In this document: positions 53,577 through 62,667 of the stretch, in pieces | How the letters are laid out: each line of letters starts with the position of its first letter | Position numbering within the stretch: position 1 is the stretch's first letter | Assembly: GCF_000508085.1 (NCBI RefSeq) | Contig: NZ_KI669560.1 | Span: forward strand, 2,726,254 to 2,790,253 | Direction of reading: 5' to 3' | DNA length: 64,000 bases | Origin: Sediminibacterium sp. C3 | Lineage (GTDB): Bacteria; Bacteroidota; Bacteroidia; Chitinophagales; Chitinophagaceae | Translations under genes and position numbers: made by a program | Notes under the pieces: model-generated | Seen by the model: only the letters and a program-made list of their open reading frames with translations | Database searches by the model: none | What the model was told of the DNA's origin: nothing

Positions 53577-54678
53577 TGTTTACAGTATTAAAATACGCGG
53601 TTAATCCCCCCTTTACACTATAGGTTTCAACTCCCTTATGCAATTTAATGTATTGTGCTGCATAAACACTTCTGATGCCCTGATGACAAATAATGTAAAC
53701 AGGTTGATTGGGTAGCTGATCCAGGGATTCCTTCAATACAGACATGGGTATCCGGGCATGAACAAAATCAACTGTTGGATACTCATGTAACTCTCTTACA
53801 TCTAAAACAAAATGTCCAGGCTGTTTAAGTACTTCAAGTAATTGTTTAACATCTATTTCCGCAATATCAATATCGTCCAGCTCTTCTTCTTCATTTATAC
53901 ATTCCATGTCGTAATTCGTTTGATAAAAAAAGGACTCATCAATTACTGGAGCTTCCGGATTATGGGTCAATCCAATTTCATACCAGCTTCCTGATAAAAA
54001 ATGATAGTTGAGTAATCTGCTATTTTGCATCTTGCCCAAACGGGTAATCCATTTGATTGCTTCAGCAGCCTGCATGGTTCCGATTATACCAGGCAAAACG
54101 CCAATTACGCCTGTCTCTTCACAACTGGCAAACTCATTGCGCAAAGGTTGCTTTGGAAACAAATGACGATAGTGGACGGAGTCAGGAATTTGGATATTAT
54201 TCATTACAGCCACCTGACCTTCATATTCGGAAACGGCTCCGTATATCCATGTTTTATTAAGCAGTACGCATACATCATTTATCAGGTATTTGGCGCCAAA
54301 ATTATCAGTAGCATCCAACACGCAATCAAATTCTTTAATGATGTACAAGGCATTTTCTTTATTCAACTGAAAAGGATATTGCATAACCTGAATACCCGAA
54401 TTCAGTTTCTTTATTTTTTTAGCAGCCACGCTAACTTTTAATTGACCTATATCTGACTCGTCAAACAAAACCTGCCGATGCAGATTGCTTAAACTGACCC
54501 GATCAGCGTCCATGATTCCAATGGTTCCAACACCGGCACCCGCCAGATATTGTAATATAGGGCATCCCAATCCCCCCATACCCACAATCAGCACTTTTGC
54601 TTCCGCTAATTTTTGCTGGGCATCTACACCAAATCCGGGCAGTATCATTTGTCTGATATAACGATTATAGTCTGCCAT
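53569..54678 (-). CDS. moeB: MoeB/ThiF-family adenylyltransferase with rhodanese domain
   Basis: The start at 54678 (MADYNRYIRQMILPGFG) gives 369 residues. The E1-like domain carries the nucleotide motif IVGMGGLGCPILQYLAGAGVG and the DATDNF loop. The C-terminal 100 residues are a rhodanese domain with active-site loop ICHQGIRS. The enzyme adenylates the MoaD C-terminus, and the fused rhodanese can supply sulfur. The zinc cysteines of classical MoeB are not obvious. The start overlaps the moaD stop by one base (TAATG), so the two are coupled. Confidence 0.9.
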   Translation of the reverse strand: MADYNRYIRQMILPGFGVDAQQKLAEAKVLIVGMGGLGCPILQYLAGAGVGTIGIMDADRVSLSNLHRQVLFDESDIGQLKVSVAAKKIKKLNSGIQVMQYPFQLNKENALYIIKEFDCVLDATDNFGAKYLINDVCVLLNKTWIYGAVSEYEGQVAVMNNIQIPDSVHYRHLFPKQPLRNEFASCEETGVIGVLPGIIGTMQAAEAIKWITRLGKMQNSRLLNYHFLSGSWYEIGLTHNPEAPVIDESFFYQTNYDMECINEEEELDDIDIAEIDVKQLLEVLKQPGHFVLDVRELHEYPTVDFVHARIPMSVLKESLDQLPNQPVYIICHQGIRSVYAAQYIKLHKGVETYSVKGGLTAYFNTVNNE

Positions 54679-54911
54679 TATCCTCCGGAATAAGGTGGCA
54701 TTATTGCAACAGTATCTCCCTGCTTCAGCTGGCAATTTTCATGAATAATCTGTTGGTTCAATGCCAGAAAATATTTTTTATTAGCCAGCGCAGGAAAACG
54801 ACCTAACAACCCTTTCATCAATATATTTGTATCCGCACAGTAGTCCCAGGATAACTCTCCTACCTGGGTTATATCTGTTACCGAACCAAAAAACAATACT
54901 TTAATACCCAT
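54678..54911 (-). CDS. moaD: Molybdopterin synthase sulfur carrier MoaD
   Basis: The 77-residue ubiquitin-like protein ends in the required Gly-Gly (IMPPYSGG), which is thiocarboxylated to carry sulfur. The start MGIKVLFFGSVTDITQVGE is typical. It is coupled to moeB and lies four bases after the TauE/SafE gene. Confidence 0.93.
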   Translation of the reverse strand: MGIKVLFFGSVTDITQVGELSWDYCADTNILMKGLLGRFPALANKKYFLALNQQIIHENCQLKQGDTVAIMPPYSGG

Positions 54912-54915
54912 ACAC

Positions 54916-55647
54916 TCAATTTACAAACAACAATTTAGAAACCGCCAATATCAGTACCACAGCTAAAATAAATTTTAACTGTGTGGTCTTGAATCTGGAT
55001 GAGCCTAAATAAGCACCCAGCCAACCTCCTATTAAAACAAAAACAATAATCATGTACATGGAAGGTGCCAGATCAAAACCTTTTTTCCATTGTCCCAGCA
55101 TTCCGGATGCCGAATTCAAAAATATAAAAATAGAACTAATGGCTGCTGTTTGCTGCATGGTTGCCCAACCCATCATCAATAATAATGGCGACAATAAAAT
55201 ACCCCCGCCCATACCTATCATGCCTGAAAGCAATCCTATGACAGCTCCAGCCATACTCAGCCAATACCATTGAGGACTGGAAATATTTTCAACAGCCGGC
55301 GGCTTCAATACCATTCTGACAACCGCAATCAATAAAACAATGGCCAGTATTTTTTTATACAAGGGTTCTGAAACAGGCACAACACTTCCGAGATAAGCAG
55401 CTGGTATTGAAGTAATCACCAATGGCCACAACAAAGTAGATTTAAAATGCCTGGCTTTATAAAAAGAGAGAAAAGAAACCAGTGAAACAATTAAGTTGAG
55501 AATCAAAGCGGTAGGTTTCATTACCAATGGACTCATATTCAAAAGCGCCATCAGTGCCAGATAACCACTGGCTCCGCCATGACCAACAGATGCATACAGA
55601 AATGCAACAATTAAAAATGCAATTCCCTCTATCCACACTTGTTCCAT
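54916..55647 (-). CDS. TauE/SafE-family membrane transporter
   Basis: The 243-residue protein has about seven or eight hydrophobic segments and the family repeat (FLYASVGHGGASGYLALMAL; GMIGMGGGILLSPLLLMMGWA). The family exports or imports sulfite, sulfoacetate or other sulfur anions. Its place inside the molybdopterin cluster, between moeA and moaD, suggests a link to sulfur supply or to molybdate-related anions. That is inference. Confidence 0.88.
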   Translation of the reverse strand: MEQVWIEGIAFLIVAFLYASVGHGGASGYLALMALLNMSPLVMKPTALILNLIVSLVSFLSFYKARHFKSTLLWPLVITSIPAAYLGSVVPVSEPLYKKILAIVLLIAVVRMVLKPPAVENISSPQWYWLSMAGAVIGLLSGMIGMGGGILLSPLLLMMGWATMQQTAAISSIFIFLNSASGMLGQWKKGFDLAPSMYMIIVFVLIGGWLGAYLGSSRFKTTQLKFILAVVLILAVSKLLFVN

Positions 55648-55656
55648 ATCGCAATG

Positions 55657-56826
55657 TTAGAATAAATAAACGGTAACCAACTGGCCTTTGGAAAAACGGA
55701 ATTCCGCAGCAGGCAATTCAACCCAGCAATTGGCTTCAGAAAAAGCCCCAACTTGATAAGATGCCTGTGCCGCTGAAATGGTTACTTCTCCATTTAGCAG
55801 GGATGCTTTTACAAAAAAATCAAGTGGCGTGTTTTTTTCATAATCGTGTGCCAACCTCGCCTGTTGTGTAGGCGAAAGCTGCATACCCATTGTTAACTGA
55901 ATAACCGGCTTTACATATTGCTGAAAACAATGCAATACCGAGCTGGGATTTCCCGGTAATCCTATAATCAGTTTTTGATTGAACTGGCCTGCATACAATG
56001 GTTTTCCCGGCTTCTGTTTTACACCATGAAAAATAGTTTCCACTCCCAGTTCTTTGGCAGCTGTTGCTACAAAATCATAGTCCCCCACACTTACCCCGCC
56101 CGTTAACAAAATCAAATCAGCCCATTGAAGCGCCTGATCAATGGCCGCTTTTGTATCGGCTAAAATATCTTTTACCCAGCTCAATTGAATTTGATGAACA
56201 CCCAGCTGCTTCAAAGCTGCCGTCAAGCCAATTGAATTGGATTCGTATACCTGACCATACGCAAGCATATTGCCAGGTATTACCAATTCATTACCCGTTA
56301 TTATCAAAGCTATTTTAGGTGCAGGAAAAACGGAAACTTGCGTAATTCCCAGACTGGCCAGCATGGATATTTGGTATGCATGCAGACAGGTACCCTTGGC
56401 AATCACTACTGCATCTTTCTGAACAGAAGATCCGGGCATTCTGATATTCAAACCAATCTCCTGCTTTACTTGTCGAATGATAACGCCCCCGTCTTTTTCT
56501 TCCACCCATTCTTTCTGCACTACCCAGACAGCTCCGGCAGGAACAGGTCCACCGGTGAATACTTTAATGGCCTTCCCCTCCTGCAAAATCAACATACGAT
56601 TAGTACCAGCAGGCAATTCATCCTGCAATGGCAGAAACTGATCTGTTGCAAAACTATTAACAGCATAACCATCCATGGAGGATTGCAGAAATCCAGGCAT
56701 ATCTATAGGACTCTTGATATCCGTTGCAACCACCATACCCGCTGATTCCGACAATGGAATGATTACCGGTTTCAAAGTCCTGACTTTGCTGTACAATGCC
56801 TGTTTAGCTTCGCTTACTGTGATCAT
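55657..56826 (-). CDS. moeA: Molybdopterin molybdotransferase MoeA
   Basis: The 389-residue enzyme inserts molybdate into adenylated molybdopterin. Motifs are SSMDGYAV in domain I, RMPGSSVQKDAVVIAKG, the MPT-binding LTGGVSVGDYDFV and KPGKPLYAG followed by GLPGNPSSV. The C-terminal domain is present. It lies five bases before moaA's end on the same strand order moaA-moeA. Confidence 0.95.
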   Translation of the reverse strand: MITVSEAKQALYSKVRTLKPVIIPLSESAGMVVATDIKSPIDMPGFLQSSMDGYAVNSFATDQFLPLQDELPAGTNRMLILQEGKAIKVFTGGPVPAGAVWVVQKEWVEEKDGGVIIRQVKQEIGLNIRMPGSSVQKDAVVIAKGTCLHAYQISMLASLGITQVSVFPAPKIALIITGNELVIPGNMLAYGQVYESNSIGLTAALKQLGVHQIQLSWVKDILADTKAAIDQALQWADLILLTGGVSVGDYDFVATAAKELGVETIFHGVKQKPGKPLYAGQFNQKLIIGLPGNPSSVLHCFQQYVKPVIQLTMGMQLSPTQQARLAHDYEKNTPLDFFVKASLLNGEVTISAAQASYQVGAFSEANCWVELPAAEFRFSKGQLVTVYLF

Positions 56827-56831
56827 AGTAT

Positions 56832-57812
56832 TTAACCACCTATTGCTATCATACTTCTGTTGTGCAACAGATCGGTATTAATTTTTTCAAATTCCTTTGA
56901 GAACTGTCCACCCAGTTCCCGATGTTTTTTATAAATGGAATCTTCAATCAATGGAAGAACATTCTCTCCTTTCCTCAATGCCGTTAACAAATCTGTTTCT
57001 TCAGATGAAAACAGACAGTTCTTTATTTTCCCGTCTGCTGTTAAGCGTATGCGATTACAGGTATTACAAAAAGGCGCACTCATGGTACTGATGACAGCAA
57101 AACTGCCCGCATGATTTTCGATAGTATATCGTTTACTGGTATCATTAGGCTCACTCATGGCTGTTGCGATTTTGTATTCCTTACCAATAATATTCAGCAT
57201 CTCCTGCAAGGTTAACAGTTTGTCACTGTTCCATTTATTGCCATCAAAAGGCATGAATTCTATGAACCTTATTTGAATGGGCGTGTCTTTCGTCCACGCA
57301 ATAAAATCCAATATTTCATGGTCATTCATTCCTTTCACTACCACCACATTTATTTTCAGCTTAAATCCATGCGCCAGCAATAAATCTATATTGGTCTTGA
57401 CCTGATTAAACTGATCTCTTCTGGTTAGCAGCTGAAACTTTTCCTTTTGTAAAGTATCTAAACTGATATTCAGAGATTGAATACCTGCTTGATTTAACTC
57501 ATCAATGAATAAATGAACCCGGGTAGCATTGGTAGTCATGGACAAGTTAACACCCAGCTTACCCAAGGCTTTAATAATAGCAGCAGCATCTTTGCGAACC
57601 AAGGGCTCCCCGCCCGTTAGCCTTATTTTTTTTACACCATTCTGCACAAACAAAGACGCCAGATGAACAATCTCGTCTTTTTGCATCAAACGCTGATTCG
57701 GCATAAAAGCATAGTCTTCTTCGGGCATACAATAAAAGCAACGCAGATTGCAATTATCCGTCAAAGAAATTCGCAGATAGTCGTGTATTCTATTGTGTTG
57801 GTCAATCAGCAT
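56832..57812 (-). CDS. moaA: GTP 3',8-cyclase MoaA
   Basis: This radical SAM enzyme starts molybdopterin synthesis from GTP. The N-terminal cluster motif is CNLRCFYC, and the C-terminal cluster uses CNTCNRIRLTADGKIKNC. SAM-binding LTGGEPLVRKD is present. The protein ends in the Gly-Gly tail (IAIGG) needed for activity. The length is 326 residues. It overlaps the MocA-like gene end by 11 bases. Confidence 0.96.
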   Translation of the reverse strand: MLIDQHNRIHDYLRISLTDNCNLRCFYCMPEEDYAFMPNQRLMQKDEIVHLASLFVQNGVKKIRLTGGEPLVRKDAAAIIKALGKLGVNLSMTTNATRVHLFIDELNQAGIQSLNISLDTLQKEKFQLLTRRDQFNQVKTNIDLLLAHGFKLKINVVVVKGMNDHEILDFIAWTKDTPIQIRFIEFMPFDGNKWNSDKLLTLQEMLNIIGKEYKIATAMSEPNDTSKRYTIENHAGSFAVISTMSAPFCNTCNRIRLTADGKIKNCLFSSEETDLLTALRKGENVLPLIEDSIYKKHRELGGQFSKEFEKINTDLLHNRSMIAIGG

Positions 57813-58409
57813 TTTCTTTCTTTAACATTTCACTAAACCGCTCATAGTCGGATACCGTATCTATGTCCAATCCTCCCATTTCAAAATCCACTGTTTCCAA
57901 ATCATCGGGATAATGATGCAATATAACCCGAGCTCCTTTATCTCCTTTCAATTGATCTAATTCTTCAAAATATTTTGCTGACAATAATAGTGGGGTTCCG
58001 GCAACACCCTGGTAAACGGCGGCTATCAGCCCCTTTTTTGATTCCTGGTGAAGCTGTATCATGCTTTGCAAAAGAGCCTGGTTTAAAAATGGCTGATCTG
58101 CTACGAGGATGAACAAAAATTGCATATCCCCACATTGCTGCTGCATGGCTGTTAGTCCTTTTTGTATGGAAGAACTCATTCCTTTTTGATATTCAGCATT
58201 GTAAACCAGATGAACTCCGGCATTTTGTATTACAGAACTTATTTCCTGGTGATAACGACCCGTTACAATAGATAGAATATTGGGATTGAGGACCAATACC
58301 TCATCAAGAATTTTTTCAAGTATTGTTTTTCTTTAAAAGGCAATAACATCTTGGCCTTTCCCATTCGGGAAGCTTCTCCTGCCGCTAATATCATAACCCC
58401 CCATTTCAT
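57802..58409 (-). CDS. MocA-like molybdopterin nucleotidyltransferase, frameshifted
   Basis: The gene starts at the ATG at 58409 (MKWGVMILAAGEASRMGKAK), which carries the nucleotidyltransferase motif LAAGxxxRMGxxK and overlaps the xdhC stop as ATGA. After about 27 codons the frame breaks at five A (plus strand T at 58326-58330). One more base restores KEKTILEKILDEVLVLNPN, and the frame then runs to 57802 (164 codons open from 58296). The family adds CMP or GMP to molybdopterin. With XdhC and a molybdenum hydroxylase next door, the CMP-adding MocA type is likely. The break may be a base-calling error or real decay. Confidence 0.8.
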
Positions 58410-59497
58410 AGTTTGCTATGTATAGGAGTCAACTGATCTCTTAAATGTACAGGCAATCTGCTTTCCATGACTGCCATGATTTCTGCACAAACAGAAAGGG
58501 CTATTTCTGCAGATGTTTCTGCTCCCAGCGCCAATCCGGTTGGCCCATAGATATGTTTGATTTGCTCAGCCGAAAATTCAATTCCCTGATCTTTCAACTC
58601 TTGCAGCAAGCGATCCCGTTTTGCTGAAGGCCCCAATAAACCGATATAGTTGAAATAATATGCATGCATGGTTCGTAAAAAAGCCAGATCGTAATTGTAA
58701 TTATGCGTCATTAAAATAATAGCAGTTCTATCATCAAGTGTTAGCTGAGGAATTACTCCTTCTGGTTTGCCAACCAGGATACGGCTGGCTGCAGGAAAAC
58801 GCTGCGCATTCGCATGTGTAGGTCTTCCATCCACTATTGTTGTACTCCATCCAATTAATCTGGCCATCGCTTCCAATGGTATGGTATCGTTTCCAGCACC
58901 TACTATGATTAAAGAAACCGCAGGCATCAGGTACTCAACAAATACTTCCTGCTGAGACACCCCTGTATCAACGATAACATACTCCGATTTTTTTCCTGCC
59001 AGCACCCTTTGAGCAGCTTCTTTTACAAGAGAGGATTCTATATCGGCAATTTGATTGTGCAATAAAGTTCCCCAGTGCTCATTCCGATTACGGCTAAAAC
59101 CAGTAATCAATACCTGAGGATGTCTCAACTGCAGCATTGCCTTCAACCCCATAATAAAATCAGGGTGAGCAAAATTCAGGGGCTCAAATAAAATGCTAAC
59201 GATGCCATTGCAACCCAGTTGAACACCCAACTTGGCATCGTCTTCATCCGTTGTATCGTATACAACTAATTTTTTTTTGCCCTGTGCAATGGCAAGCGCG
59301 GCTTTACGCAAAGCATCCCCCTCCAAACAACCTCCGCTGATAGCGCCAATGTATTTTCCATCTTCACTTACCAGCATACGTGCGCCAGGTCTTCTATACG
59401 AAGAACCTTCCACATGCACAACAGTTGCCAGCGCCATGCGCTGTTTCTCCTGTGCCATTTGTTCAAATGCATGAACAATATCCGCTAATTCCTTCAT
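58406..59497 (-). CDS. XdhC-family molybdenum hydroxylase maturation factor
   Basis: The 363-residue protein has the XdhC N-terminal domain (ALATVVHVEGSSYRRPGARM; GAISGGCLEGD) and the C-terminal Rossmann domain (VSLIIVGAGNDTIPLEAMARLIGW), ending with ALGAETSAEIALSVCAEIMA. XdhC proteins bind, protect and insert the sulfurated molybdenum cofactor into xanthine-dehydrogenase-type enzymes. The enzyme subunits lie just upstream on the same strand, and the MocA-like gene is coupled downstream. Confidence 0.92.
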   Translation of the reverse strand: MKELADIVHAFEQMAQEKQRMALATVVHVEGSSYRRPGARMLVSEDGKYIGAISGGCLEGDALRKAALAIAQGKKKLVVYDTTDEDDAKLGVQLGCNGIVSILFEPLNFAHPDFIMGLKAMLQLRHPQVLITGFSRNRNEHWGTLLHNQIADIESSLVKEAAQRVLAGKKSEYVIVDTGVSQQEVFVEYLMPAVSLIIVGAGNDTIPLEAMARLIGWSTTIVDGRPTHANAQRFPAASRILVGKPEGVIPQLTLDDRTAIILMTHNYNYDLAFLRTMHAYYFNYIGLLGPSAKRDRLLQELKDQGIEFSAEQIKHIYGPTGLALGAETSAEIALSVCAEIMAVMESRLPVHLRDQLTPIHSKL

Positions 59498-59512
59498 GAA
59501 ATTTCTAACTTA

Positions 59513-59920
59513 TTATCTGCGCTTCTTTACCTGCTCAGGCAATACTGGCTTGGCATTCTTGTTGCCCCAGCTATTCTGTATATAATTCAATACATCTGCC
59601 ATTTCCTGATCCGATAGATATTCCACACTGGGCATTGCCCCATTATAGGTTACCCCGTTCACTTTAATTTCACCTGACTGACCCTTGATTAATACATCAA
59701 TAATTTCATTGCTGCTTTTCTTCAAAAAATCAGATTGGGCAACGGGTGGAAATACCCCTTCCAATCCTTTTCCATCCTGCATATGACAATTCATGCAACT
59801 GGTTTCGTATACTTTTTTTCCTGCTTCAATGCTTTTTTTTAAGTTAAAAGGCTGCACAAATGCAAGAGAAAGTAAACCACTCACCATCATCACCGACACA
59901 GTCTTTATTCCAGCTTTCAT
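59513..59920 (-). CDS. Class I c-type cytochrome, exported
   Basis: The 135-residue protein has a signal peptide ([15 protein letters not shown]) and one haem site, CMNCH in [18 protein letters not shown]. The axial methionine is probably in GAMPSVEYL. It probably accepts electrons from the molybdenum hydroxylase encoded just upstream, in the periplasm. It lies 47 bases after the large subunit gene. Confidence 0.9.
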   Translation of the reverse strand: MKAGIKTVSVMMVSGLLSLAFVQPFNLKKSIEAGKKVYETSCMNCHMQDGKGLEGVFPPVAQSDFLKKSSNEIIDVLIKGQSGEIKVNGVTYNGAMPSVEYLSDQEMADVLNYIQNSWGNKNAKPVLPEQVKKRR

Positions 59921-59967
59921 TTATTTGCAATTAAGATTTATCCAATACAATTCTACAATCAACCAAC

Positions 59968-62133
59968 CTATACTATTTTATTTATGTCAAAGGGCAATCT
60001 GCGGATACGCTTACCAGTAGCAGCAAATATTGCATTACACAAGGCCGGTGCAAATGGTGGCAAGCCGGGCTCACCCACGCCCTTAATCTTATCACCGCCA
60101 TTCGCTAATATATGTACTTCAACTTTGGGCATTTCGTTAATGCGAACCAATGGATTATTGTGAAAATTGGATTGAACGGTTGCACCTTTATCAAAAGTAA
60201 TACCCCCTTTGATTGCCGCTGTCAAAGCCATAACCGCTGCGCCCTCTACCTGTGCACGGGTATTATCCGGATTCACAACTGTGCCCAGATCAATCACCGC
60301 AACCACTTTTTCAATTTTTACACCCGTACCTTTCTTAGACACTTCAATCACAAAACCAGCCTGACCAGCAAAGAACTCATATTGTGCAACACCTCTACCC
60401 CAACCTGCAGGCAAAGGTTTATCCCAATTGGAAACTTCTTTCAGCTTATTCAGAATGGTCTTGGTATCAGAGTCCTTGGTTAACATACCCAGACGGAATG
60501 CCATTGGATCTTTTTTAGCAGCCACGGCCATTTCATCGATAAAGCACTCATGCGCAAAAGCAAGCGTGGTACTGGTTACCGCTCTCCAGGCAGCCAATGG
60601 CACGTGCAGATAATGATGAACATAGAGATTCTTCATATGTTCTATTTCATATTTCTGCTCACTGATGCCTTCGGTCATGGTACCATCTGCCTTGGTAACA
60701 TCATAGTCCTTTTTCATGTCAAGGGTACCAGATATAACTTTATGCTGAAAGGCAATGGCTTTACCACTGGCATCCAAAGCACCTTTCATGGCAGAAAAAG
60801 TCATGGGTCTGAATGGACCTTGTTGTGTATCATCTTCACGGGTCCAGATAGATTTTACTGGCTTTCCTACTTTTTTACTTAATTGAACGGCTTCATGAAT
60901 ATAATCCGGATACAATCTTCTTCCGAATCCACCACCATTAAACAATACATGTAATTTTAAATCTTCCTGCTTTACACCGTAGGTTTTTGAAAACTCGTTC
61001 ACCACACTTCCGGGGACCTGCGTAGAAGTCCATATTTCCAATTTATTTCCCTCTGTCCAGGAAGCCAAACAGTTCATAGGCTCAATGGGAGAATGAGAAA
61101 CAACAGGTGTTTCATAGAATGCCTCCAGTTTAACCGGAGCCCCGGAAAATACCTGATCAAAATTTCCCTGCTGGTGCTCTACTGCTCCTTCTTTTTTAGC
61201 AGCATCGCGCATGCTTTGCTCGTAGTCCTTCGAATTAAACTGATCATTGCCCTGATGATCCCATTTAACCACCAGCGCTTTTCTACCCTGAACAGCAGCC
61301 CAATAGTTTTCGGCAATCACAGCAACACCTTCCGATTTATAAATACCATGAATGCGTTCACAGGTTTCCACCGCAATAACGCCTTTCACTTTTTTAGCAG
61401 CTGTTGCATCAAAGCTCACCAGTTTACTGCCAAACACTTTGCATCTTTCAATAGAAGCATATACCATGCCCGGAACAGAAGCATCAATTCCAAATTTGGC
61501 CGTACCATTTACTTTGATTGGAATATCCGGACGCGGAGCTGACTTGCCTAATATTTTGAAATCTTTCGGATCTTTTAAAGTAGGATTTTTGGGCGCTTCC
61601 AGTTTAGACGCAGCTTCAGCCAATTCGCCATAACCTAATTTTTTACCACTGGGTCGATGGATCACAGTTGCATTTTCAGCATAACACTCTGATACAGGCA
61701 CACCCCATTGTTTACTTGCAGCGTTCAGCAACATTTCCTTTGCAGCAGCTCCTACCTTTCTTAAGCTTGTATAATTGGTTCTAACAGAGGAACTACCGCC
61801 AACAAACTGTGCGGGTCCGTATTTTTTTTCTCCGCCCGTTTGCTTAATCACTATTTTATCCATTGACACTTCCAGTTCCTCTGCAATCAATGCAGGAATA
61901 GACTGATAAGTACCCTGACCAATTTCAGGTTTGGTATTAAAAATGGTTACCACACCCGCCTGATCAATCATCACCAAAGGCGACAATTCAAATGCATTGC
62001 TGGCAGCGGTAATATTTTCAATTATTGCAGAACCATCGGCTTTCACGCCCATGCCCATAATTAAACCTGCACCTGTTAAACCGGTGAGGCGTAGAAAATT
62101 TCTGCGATCGATGGAAGATTTTTGCTGAGTCAT
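59968..62133 (-). CDS. Molybdenum hydroxylase large subunit (isoquinoline 1-oxidoreductase beta type)
   Basis: The 721-residue xanthine-dehydrogenase-family subunit has a twin-arginine signal ([15 protein letters not shown]) for export of the folded enzyme. The molybdopterin-binding regions are visible ([65 protein letters not shown]). The group oxidises N-heterocycles or aldehydes. The substrate here cannot be told. The Fe-S subunit gene is 18 bases upstream, and there is no FAD subunit, so electrons probably pass to the cytochrome. Confidence 0.92.
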   Translation of the reverse strand: MTQQKSSIDRRNFLRLTGLTGAGLIMGMGVKADGSAIIENITAASNAFELSPLVMIDQAGVVTIFNTKPEIGQGTYQSIPALIAEELEVSMDKIVIKQTGGEKKYGPAQFVGGSSSVRTNYTSLRKVGAAAKEMLLNAASKQWGVPVSECYAENATVIHRPSGKKLGYGELAEAASKLEAPKNPTLKDPKDFKILGKSAPRPDIPIKVNGTAKFGIDASVPGMVYASIERCKVFGSKLVSFDATAAKKVKGVIAVETCERIHGIYKSEGVAVIAENYWAAVQGRKALVVKWDHQGNDQFNSKDYEQSMRDAAKKEGAVEHQQGNFDQVFSGAPVKLEAFYETPVVSHSPIEPMNCLASWTEGNKLEIWTSTQVPGSVVNEFSKTYGVKQEDLKLHVLFNGGGFGRRLYPDYIHEAVQLSKKVGKPVKSIWTREDDTQQGPFRPMTFSAMKGALDASGKAIAFQHKVISGTLDMKKDYDVTKADGTMTEGISEQKYEIEHMKNLYVHHYLHVPLAAWRAVTSTTLAFAHECFIDEMAVAAKKDPMAFRLGMLTKDSDTKTILNKLKEVSNWDKPLPAGWGRGVAQYEFFAGQAGFVIEVSKKGTGVKIEKVVAVIDLGTVVNPDNTRAQVEGAAVMALTAAIKGGITFDKGATVQSNFHNNPLVRINEMPKVEVHILANGGDKIKGVGEPGLPPFAPALCNAIFAATGKRIRRLPFDINKIV

Positions 62134-62151
62134 TTTTTAATTTTTTTGGAA

Positions 62152-62607
62152 TTACTTAATCATTTCAGCAGCGCGATGAATGGCACTGCGAATCCTTTGA
62201 TAAGTTCCACACCGGCATAAATTACCTTGCATGGCAGCATCAATATCTGCATCGGTTGGATTCGGCTTGGTTTTCAACAATGCGGTTGCACTCATGATTT
62301 GACCAGATTGACAATAACCACATTGCGGCACTTGCAACTCTACCCATGCATGCTGAACAGCTTCAGCAATTTTATCTTTCATCCCTTCAATAGTTGTTAT
62401 TTTTTTTCCAACTGCAGCAGCAACTGGAAAACTACAGGATCGGACCGGCTTACCATCTACATGTACGGTGCAGGCACCACACTGTGCAATACCACATCCA
62501 AACTTGGTTCCAGTTAAACCGACCATATCTCGGATAGCCCATAGTAAGGGCATATCTGCACTTGCATCCACCTGATAATTGGTGTTGTTAATATTCAATG
62601 TTATCAT
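62152..62607 (-). CDS. 2Fe-2S subunit of the molybdenum hydroxylase
   Basis: The 151-residue subunit has both clusters of the family: [21 protein letters not shown] near residues 38-58, and CGYCQSGQI with CRCGTYQRI in the C-terminal half. It carries electrons from the molybdenum site to the cytochrome. It has no signal and is probably exported together with the Tat-bearing large subunit. It is the first gene of this operon. Confidence 0.95.
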   Translation of the reverse strand: MITLNINNTNYQVDASADMPLLWAIRDMVGLTGTKFGCGIAQCGACTVHVDGKPVRSCSFPVAAAVGKKITTIEGMKDKIAEAVQHAWVELQVPQCGYCQSGQIMSATALLKTKPNPTDADIDAAMQGNLCRCGTYQRIRSAIHRAAEMIK

Positions 62608-62667
62608 GGCAAATAATTTCAGCTTAAAGTTAATAAAATAAATCAGGGTGAAATTTCATTTCACCGA

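Noticed and set aside
56338..56745. 135-codon plus-strand ORF within moeA
   Set aside because: It is antisense to a clear moeA gene with all motifs and has no recognisable protein features.
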